Shown: positions 7,387 to 11,663 of the stretch, piece after piece
Layout: each line of letters begins with the position of its first letter
How positions within the stretch are numbered: position 1 is the first letter of the stretch
Assembly: GCA_013374385.1 (NCBI GenBank)
Contig: QBUR01000173.1
Coordinates: 1-11,663 of the forward strand
Source of the DNA: Candidatus Methanocomedens sp.
GTDB taxonomy: Archaea; Halobacteriota; Methanosarcinia; Methanosarcinales; Methanocomedenaceae
Reading direction: 5' to 3'
Length of the DNA stretch: 11,663 nt
Program-made: the position numbers and the translations under genes
The notes under the pieces: generated by a model
The model's input: only the letters and a program-made list of their open reading frames with translations
Told to the model about the DNA's origin: nothing
Database searches by the model: none

Positions 7387-7394
7387 TTTAAATA
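7387..7394 (+). promoter_or_regulatory. TATA box of the histone gene
   Basis: TTTAAATA lies in a very AT-rich stretch and predicts a start near 7418 and a leader of about 45 nt with a purine-rich GAAGGAAG ribosome site at 7446-7453. A second AT-rich match (TTTAAATTATAT, 7433-7444) is too close to the ATG unless the message is leaderless. Apart from this promoter I see nothing in the 7290-7462 gap. Confidence 0.5.
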
Positions 7395-7462
7395 GGCTTA
7401 ATAATATGGTAGGAAATTGATTAACAGCTTGATTTAAATTATATCGAAGGAAGTAGAGTAAT

Positions 7463-7681
7463 ATGAAAGACAGAATTGTTCCAACAGCACCGGTAGAACG
7501 TCTCATCAGGGCAGCTGGCGCACATAGGGTAAGTGCTACTGCCAGTGAAGCCCTTGCAAAGCATCTGGAAGATTATGGTATAAAAGTGGCCAAAAGGGCT
7601 AACAGTCTTGCCTTACACGCAAAAAGAACCACAGTTAAGGGAGAAGATATAGAAGAAGCTCTTAGACAGATGAATCCGTGA
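7463..7681 (+). CDS. archaeal histone (single histone fold, HMf family)
   Basis: The 72-residue protein is one histone fold that dimerises, wraps DNA and can stack into longer archaeal nucleosomes. It aligns along its length with HMf: P7-TAPVERLIRAAGAHRVS at helix 1 and loop 1, a central helix to about residue 52, then RTTVKGEDIEEAL. Conserved positions include R22 (HMf R19, minor groove), R55 and D62 (the R52-D59 salt bridge), T57 (HMf T54), and L49, H52 and D62 (HMf L46, H49, D59, the dimer-dimer interface). G19 corresponds to HMf G16, the glycine that permits close stacking, so extended polymers are plausible. Three extra residues precede the fold. The gene is monocistronic, with a TATA box at 7387 and a hairpin terminator, as expected for a highly expressed chromatin protein. 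Confidence 0.96.
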   Translation: MKDRIVPTAPVERLIRAAGAHRVSATASEALAKHLEDYGIKVAKRANSLALHAKRTTVKGEDIEEALRQMNP

Positions 7682-7692
7682 AACTGCCAAAC

Positions 7693-7722
7693 GCCTGTGT
7701 AAATTCACAGGCATCTTTTTTT
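7693..7722 (+). terminator. hairpin plus T-run terminator after the histone gene
   Basis: GCCTGTG (7693-7699) and CACAGGC (7706-7712) form a perfect 7-bp stem around a 6-base loop. ATC and seven T residues (7716-7722) follow. It starts 12 bases after the histone stop codon. Confidence 0.85.
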
Positions 7723-7751
7723 AAATATTTGTAAAATCAAAGACTCGTGTG

Positions 7752-7759
7752 TTTTATAC
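7752..7759 (+). promoter_or_regulatory. TATA-like box before thiL
   Basis: TTTTATAC lies about 35 bases before ATG 7791, placing the predicted start near 7782 with a leader of about ten bases. That fits the lack of a convincing Shine-Dalgarno site before thiL. Confidence 0.45.
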
Positions 7760-7790
7760 GTTAGATTGTACTTGAAACCTGGTACAGACT

Positions 7791-8777
7791 ATGAAATTAA
7801 CAGATATGAACGAACGGGACATTATTTCCACCATTACCGGGATTTTTGGGGCGGAATCAATTGATAATGTGTTATCCTTTCCCATGGTGGGACCCGGGGA
7901 GGATGACTGTGCAGTAATAAAATTGGGTGAAGGCAAGTATCTGGTATCTTCCACTGATATGCTTCATGAAAGTACAGATTTCCCCAAAGAGATGACCCCA
8001 TGGCAGATGGGCTGGATGAGTGTGGCCGTGAACCTTAGTGATATTGCGGCTATGGGGGCTAAACCTATTGGCATTATGATGGCAATGGGACTCCCCCCCA
8101 ATACTAAACTGGATTTTATTAAGGAACTTGCTGGAGGTATGGATGCCTGCGCCCGCCAGCATGGTACAAGCATTATCGGCGGTGACGTAGACCGGCACGA
8201 TGAATTGACTATCGTTGGCTCTGCATTGGGTTTGGCTGATGCCGGATATATGGTGCGAAGGAAAGGGGCACAAGTGGGTGATGTGGTGTGTGTAACCGGT
8301 GAACTTGGTGCTGCCGGTGCGGCATTGGATTCGCTCCAGAATAGATCGGAGGCATATCCCTATGTTATGAAGAAACTCTACATGCCTGTGCCCAGGATAC
8401 GGGAAGGGATGGCACTGGCCCGGACAGGCTGCCTGACCTCAATGATGGATATCAGTGATGGGCTGGCACTGTCGCTTCATGATATTGGCACTGCCAGTGG
8501 TGTAGGGTTTTGCATCAATTCTGCCAGTATCCCGGTGCACAGGACCGTACGGAAAATGGCTGGTAGTGAAGCCCGGCTTGTGGAGTGGAGCGTGTATTCG
8601 GGCGGTGATTTTGAATTGTTATTTACTATCCGGGCAGAGTGCGTGGAAAAAGCCAGGAAGGTTGCTAAATTCACGGTGATAGGTGAAGTTACTGATGACG
8701 AGATTGTCCTTTTACAAGATGGTCGTACTGCTTTGGTGGAGGCCAGGGGATATCAGCAGTTCGGGGATAAAGTATAA
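7791..8777 (+). CDS. thiL: thiamine-monophosphate kinase ThiL
   Basis: ThiL phosphorylates thiamine monophosphate with ATP to give thiamine diphosphate, the active cofactor, in the cytosol. The 328-residue length is normal for the family. Motifs appear in the expected order: GEDDC at 36-40 (usually GDDAA, so C40 replaces Ala), SSTDMLHESTDF (53-64), VNLSDIAAMGAKP (80-92), GGDVDR (130-135, where the family usually has GGDT), TGELGAAGAAL (169-179), DISDGLALSLHD (220-231) and GGDFELLFT (271-279). The Asp residues that bind Mg-ATP are intact. ATG 7791 has no good ribosome site but lies about ten bases after the predicted transcription start; ATG 7806 is an alternative start. The next gene follows after 25 bases, probably in the same transcript. 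No other thiamine gene is present. Confidence 0.95.
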   Translation: MKLTDMNERDIISTITGIFGAESIDNVLSFPMVGPGEDDCAVIKLGEGKYLVSSTDMLHESTDFPKEMTPWQMGWMSVAVNLSDIAAMGAKPIGIMMAMGLPPNTKLDFIKELAGGMDACARQHGTSIIGGDVDRHDELTIVGSALGLADAGYMVRRKGAQVGDVVCVTGELGAAGAALDSLQNRSEAYPYVMKKLYMPVPRIREGMALARTGCLTSMMDISDGLALSLHDIGTASGVGFCINSASIPVHRTVRKMAGSEARLVEWSVYSGGDFELLFTIRAECVEKARKVAKFTVIGEVTDDEIVLLQDGRTALVEARGYQQFGDKV

Positions 8778-8791
8778 TTACCTGCAATCAC

Positions 8792-8799
8792 AGGTTGAT
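8792..8799 (+). promoter_or_regulatory. ribosome binding site deciding the start of the zinc-ribbon methyltransferase-like gene
   Basis: AGGTTGAT matches the archaeal anti-Shine-Dalgarno complement (GGAGGTGAT) and lies three bases before ATG 8803. It favours this ATG over the longer frame that opens at 8683 inside thiL. Confidence 0.6.
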
Positions 8800-8802
8800 A
8801 CC

Positions 8803-9879
8803 ATGGTTAAATGTCCCACCTGCGGAGGAACAACCTGTATTGAGCCGGCCGATGATGTGCTGGATTCCATATACCAGATTTATAGTGCCTGCCCGGAGTG
8901 CCAACCTGAACCGGGCTGGGACAAGCATACTGCTCTTGTAGACCAGCCCGGCCTGCCTGCAATAGATAATTTCGATGCGGACACGTTGCGGTGCGCCTCA
9001 TGCGGCCGCAGGCCCCTGGATGCTGTGATGGCACATGCACTGTACATTATGATGGGGCACGGGGACCGGAATGACGATACGGGACTTTCACGGGTAGGTA
9101 CACCGCTTATTGCCAGGGGTTTTCCAATTATGTACCCACCCAGGCTGGGGCCAGATAGTATTGTCCTTATTACCGATAATGTGGGGCAGGCGGCGGCTGA
9201 GGATATTGTGGACAGGGTGCCCGAGGTCAAGGGCGTGGTGTTGCAAAGGGGCGGGCAGGCTGAAAGCGTCGGGATACTTGACTCTGACTCCAGCCCACAT
9301 GAATATACGCTGCTTGCAGGCTGTGACATGAGGTGTGATGTTGCCCAGACCGCTTTTGGTGAACTGGTGATATATAAGAACCAGAGCAAGATACATATTG
9401 AATTTGATAACCGCCATAAGATGGACATACTCGGAAAACTGGACATGCAGGGTCTGCTGGCTGGCAGGGTAGTGGTGGATGGTATGTGCGGTCCCGGTAC
9501 CCTTGGGCTTATGTCTATGCTGGCAGGTGCACGCAAGGTAGTGTTAAATGATGCCTGGCGCCCTGCTATTGAGAACCTGCTGTTGAACATTGAAGTTAAT
9601 AAAGAGCTGCTGGGTGTGGATGTGGAACTGGAAATTATCATACCTTTGGAAGACCTGCTTGTGGTGGGGGATGAAACGGTACTGGTGGCCAGGGTAATGA
9701 GGGGGGGAGAACAGGCTGCGGTGGCGGCGGAAGTGTATTTCGGGGACCTGCGCAAACTCAGTGGGGTCGTGGAAAAATGGGACGTATGCCTGATAGATGC
9801 TTTTCCTGCAATGGAGCCTTCGGAGTTTGTCAATATCTGGACCGGGAAGCATTCCGGCGGTAATGTGATAGTGGTATGA
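8803..9879 (+). CDS. uncharacterised zinc-ribbon protein with Rossmann-type methyltransferase-like domain
   Basis: The product has 358 residues. The frame extends back to 8683, but that part lies inside thiL; ATG 8803 has AGGTTGAT in front and gives a Cys-rich N-terminus. Cysteine pairs C4/C7, C30/C33 and C64/C67 (RCASCGRRP) suggest one or two zinc ribbons in the first 70 residues. Residues 222-255 read VVVDGMCGPGTLGL, with D226 and the Gly-rich loop, then KVVLNDAWRPAIENLLLNIEVN. This resembles motif I and the following acidic strand of class I SAM-dependent methyltransferases of the Trm5/Met-10 kind. KWDVCLIDAFP (near 325) would be the motif IV position. I do not recognise a named family, and the substrate is unknown; tRNA or another RNA is a guess from the fold and ribbons. 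It lies 25 bases after thiL and is probably cotranscribed. Confidence 0.75.
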   Translation: MVKCPTCGGTTCIEPADDVLDSIYQIYSACPECQPEPGWDKHTALVDQPGLPAIDNFDADTLRCASCGRRPLDAVMAHALYIMMGHGDRNDDTGLSRVGTPLIARGFPIMYPPRLGPDSIVLITDNVGQAAAEDIVDRVPEVKGVVLQRGGQAESVGILDSDSSPHEYTLLAGCDMRCDVAQTAFGELVIYKNQSKIHIEFDNRHKMDILGKLDMQGLLAGRVVVDGMCGPGTLGLMSMLAGARKVVLNDAWRPAIENLLLNIEVNKELLGVDVELEIIIPLEDLLVVGDETVLVARVMRGGEQAAVAAEVYFGDLRKLSGVVEKWDVCLIDAFPAMEPSEFVNIWTGKHSGGNVIVV

Positions 9880-9880
9880 G

Positions 9881-9886
9881 AAAAAA
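9881..9886 (-). terminator. probable T-run terminator of the RNase P RNA gene
   Basis: Six A residues on the plus strand are six T residues on the minus strand, about 30 bases beyond the predicted 3' end of the RNase P RNA. The run starts directly after the stop codon of the convergent methyltransferase-like gene. No strong hairpin is visible. Confidence 0.4.
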
Positions 9887-9917
9887 GGGATTTAGGGGTG
9901 TAGGGTTAATGATGAGG

Positions 9918-10306
9918 AATGAGTGAGGATAGTAAGCCCCCTTCTGTTTTAGCGGCACTTCCCTTGGGATGTGGTCCGCCATATAACGGCATTCGGCTAA
10001 GCGCCAACTCCGGACCGGCCCCGGACAGGCCGTATGGTCCCTGTTTGGCTTGCACCCACGAGGATTCACGCGTTCCATCCGCTTATCCGCGCGACCTCAA
10101 CCTTGCGGTATCATTGCATTAACGCGGTGCGGTATCGTTTCTGTGCCATCATGCGGCCCGGCATTACGCCAGACCGTGAGCCGCCGGTTTTGCACGGCAG
10201 CTGCCAGGACTCTCATCCTACGCCCATTACAGGCGTTCGTGTGTCCGGGTGGTGGGGGGACTTTCCTCAGGTCAATTGACCCGGAGGCCGTCCTTCCTCT
10301 CTCAGG
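9918..10306 (-). ncRNA. rnpB: RNase P RNA
   Basis: This is the catalytic RNA that removes 5' leaders from precursor tRNAs. Read on the minus strand, the conserved blocks occur in order: GAGGAAAGTCC (CR-I, 10258-10268), GGCACAGAAACGATACCGC (CR-II, 10129-10147), GGTGCAAGCCAAACAGGG (CR-III, 10039-10056) and ACAGAAGGGGGCTTAC (CR-V, 9932-9947). The ends are approximate: GAGAGAGG (10296-10303) can pair with CCTCACTC (9921-9928) as the terminal helix, and GGTC-AATT-GACC just before CR-I fits P3. The region is GC-rich and structured, and its length of about 390 nt is a little long for an archaeal RNA. A TATA box about 25 bases upstream supports the 5' end. Open frames inside it are spurious. Confidence is high in identity and lower in exact ends. 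Confidence 0.95.
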
Positions 10307-10326
10307 GGGTAATAGGTGGATGTGGG

Positions 10327-10333
10327 GTATAAG
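10327..10333 (-). promoter_or_regulatory. TATA box of the RNase P RNA gene
   Basis: On the minus strand CTTATAC lies about 25 bases before the predicted RNA start near 10305, the normal archaeal distance. It is immediately downstream of the helicase terminator. Confidence 0.6.
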
Positions 10334-10349
10334 GTTTGTCGTTGGAAGG

Positions 10350-10387
10350 AAAAAAAGAGTGGTAGTGGGTGAAAAATTTACCCACTA
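10350..10387 (-). terminator. hairpin plus T-run terminator of the helicase gene
   Basis: TAGTGGGTGAA (10363-10373) and TTTACCCACTA (10377-10387) pair over 11 bp with one G-T wobble and a three-base loop. On the minus strand six bases (CCACTC) and then seven T residues (10350-10356) follow. It would stop transcription from the helicase before the rnpB promoter. A nearer T-run on the minus strand (10404-10409), within the palindrome at 10405-10418, may contribute. Confidence 0.75.
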
Positions 10388-10404
10388 AAACTGATGTAAG
10401 TTGA

Positions 10405-10418
10405 AAAAATTAATTTTT
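10405..10418. repeat. 14-bp AT palindrome after the helicase stop codon
   Basis: AAAAATTAATTTTT is a perfect palindrome about 30 bases beyond the helicase stop. It gives T-runs on both strands, so a role in termination is plausible; it may also just reflect AT-rich intergenic DNA. Confidence 0.4.
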
Positions 10419-10447
10419 CGTGCATTAGTTATAGAATAACACAAAAA

Positions 10448-11656
10448 TTAACGATTCTTGTGCCTGTTGGGTTGCTGACCCTTTCTTGAGATGGTGTTAT
10501 TCATGTTTCTATGTGGTTTTCGCACCACGATCTTCTCAAAGCTAGGTACTTTCACTTTCTTTATATCTACATTATTTTCTCTCAATATACTTGAAAAATT
10601 GCCTTGGTCACTTCTGGAAATGATGCTTATTGCCTTCCCATAGGCCCCCGCTCTTGCAGTTCTGCCGATCCTGTGGATATACTGGTTGCTCTCCCTGGGT
10701 ACATCATAATTATAAACATGGGAAATACCCTCGATATCGAGCCCTCTTGCAGCTACATCTGTGCATACCAGGACACATGATTTCCCTGTACTGAATCGCT
10801 TCATTACAGTAGTCCGTTTACCCTGGGTCAATCCGCCATGAATAGCCTGTGCATCAATATTGGAAACCCTCAGGTTCTTTGCAACTTTGTCAGTATTTCT
10901 TTTAGTATTGCAGAAAACCATTACCAGGTCTGATTTTTCATGCTTCAATAGGTGCACCAGTAAAGATAATTTCATATCATCCTGGACCTGGTAATATGTC
11001 TGATCCAGACTACCCACATCAACATAAGGGTCAACAGAAACCTGAAGCGGTTTTTTCATGCTGTTCCTGGAGAGTTTGACAATATCTCTTGAGATCGTTG
11101 CCGAGAATAAAAGAGTCTGCCTGTCCGGAGGACACTGTTTGATGATTTTTTCCACATCCTGTTTGAATCCCATATCAAACATACGGTCTGCTTCATCGAG
11201 GACAAGGGTTTCTACTTTACCTAATTTTATTGTTTTTCTTGCGAGATGGTCAAGCATCCTGCCTGGTGTTCCTACAACAACATCTGCAGTTTTCAATGCC
11301 TTGATCTGTGGATTGATGCCCATACCCCCATAGACTGCAACAACCTCTAAAGGTCTGTGTTTTGAAAATTGCCTGAAACTGTTTGCGACCTGCTCTGCCA
11401 GTTCCCTGGTAGGAGTCAGGATTAAAGCCTGGATACCTTTTCCTTTGATAGAATTTTGCAATATACCTGATGCAAACGCAAGCGTTTTTCCGGAACCTGT
11501 AGATGACCCGGCTATAACATCGTTTCCTGCAAGAATTAAAGGAATGGCTTTTTCCTGTATTTCAGTGGGACTTTCAAATCTCTGTTCAATTATTGACTTT
11601 AAAATAGGCTTAGTTATACCTAATTTTTTAAAACTTTCCATATTAAAACTTTCCAT
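10448..11656 (-). CDS. DEAD-box ATP-dependent RNA helicase
   Basis: This 402-residue cytosolic helicase unwinds or remodels RNA with ATP, probably in ribosome assembly, RNA decay or structured-RNA folding. Both RecA-like domains are complete. The Q-motif region has PTEIQ (30-34), with SSTGSGKT (51-58, motif I), PTRELA (82-87, Ia), TPGR (130-133, Ib), DEAD (154-157, II), SAT (185-187, III), VFCNTK (247-252), ARGLDI (303-308, V) and HRIGRTARAG (328-337, VI). A basic Arg/Lys/Asn-rich tail (370-402) probably helps bind RNA, as in CsdA/RhlE-type enzymes; the exact subfamily is not clear. The start is ambiguous: ATG at 11656 (MESFN...) and ATG at 11641 (MESFKK...) are 15 bases apart in a small duplication, and only seven bases precede the first one here. 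The gene is complete if either start is right. It reads towards rnpB and ends before a clear terminator. Confidence 0.95.
   Translation of the reverse strand: MESFNMESFKKLGITKPILKSIIEQRFESPTEIQEKAIPLILAGNDVIAGSSTGSGKTLAFASGILQNSIKGKGIQALILTPTRELAEQVANSFRQFSKHRPLEVVAVYGGMGINPQIKALKTADVVVGTPGRMLDHLARKTIKLGKVETLVLDEADRMFDMGFKQDVEKIIKQCPPDRQTLLFSATISRDIVKLSRNSMKKPLQVSVDPYVDVGSLDQTYYQVQDDMKLSLLVHLLKHEKSDLVMVFCNTKRNTDKVAKNLRVSNIDAQAIHGGLTQGKRTTVMKRFSTGKSCVLVCTDVAARGLDIEGISHVYNYDVPRESNQYIHRIGRTARAGAYGKAISIISRSDQGNFSSILRENNVDIKKVKVPSFEKIVVRKPHRNMNNTISRKGQQPNRHKNR
11627..11656 (-). repeat. 15-bp tandem duplication at the helicase start
   Basis: On the minus strand ATGGAAAGTTTTAAT is followed directly by ATGGAAAGTTTTAAA, giving two in-frame ATG codons and MESFN-MESFK. 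GGAAAG in the first copy lies eight bases before the second ATG and could act as a ribosome site for it. Confidence 0.85.
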
Positions 11657-11663
11657 TATTTTT

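Noticed and set aside
8880..9833. Long 317-codon minus-strand open frame opposite the zinc-ribbon gene
   Set aside because: Ser/Thr/Pro-rich composition typical of an antisense shadow; the plus-strand frame has clear Cys and Rossmann motifs.
9919..10388. Several small open frames between the methyltransferase-like gene and the helicase
   Set aside because: They lie on structured RNase P RNA sequence with its conserved blocks on the minus strand, lack ribosome sites and show no protein-like features.

Overview
The window looks like euryarchaeal chromosomal DNA, most likely from the methanogen/ANME-type Methanosarcinales (inferred from the gene set, not from a marker search). It carries an archaeal histone, the archaeal-lipid prenyltransferase DGGGP synthase, an archaeal-type NadA, an RNase P RNA, TATA-like boxes and oligo-T terminators. 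The first 5.2 kb differ: one 1684-codon gene with richer GC and mostly CGN arginine codons ends abruptly against a beheaded cyclophilin gene. This suggests an accessory, horizontally acquired insert, or less likely a chimeric assembly.

Layout. 1-100: AT-rich leader with a possible 15-codon ORF. 101-5155 (+): giant multidomain protein with two N-terminal beta-sandwich-like modules, a 30-residue tandem duplication, a long helical part, a central core with a Gly/Ser-rich stretch, a CxxC-H-C cluster and a C-terminal AvrRpt2/C70-like papain-fold cysteine protease. 5166-5191: hairpin at the junction. About 5188-5376 (+): 3' remnant of a cyclophilin-type prolyl isomerase. 5453-7260 (+): nadA and DGGGP synthase, overlapping by one base, followed by an oligo-T terminator. 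7463-7681 (+): stand-alone histone gene with its own promoter and hairpin terminator. 7791-9879 (+): thiL and an uncharacterised zinc-ribbon methyltransferase-like protein, 25 nt apart. About 9918-10306 (-): RNase P RNA, filling the gap that otherwise has no gene. 10448-11656 (-): DEAD-box RNA helicase, reading towards rnpB, with a hairpin/T-tract terminator between them.

Working together. From 5453 rightwards the genes are housekeeping: NAD precursor synthesis, membrane ether-lipid assembly, chromatin, thiamine diphosphate formation, probable RNA or protein modification, tRNA 5' maturation and RNA remodelling. The giant protease protein has no visible functional partner inside the window and is the main novelty here.
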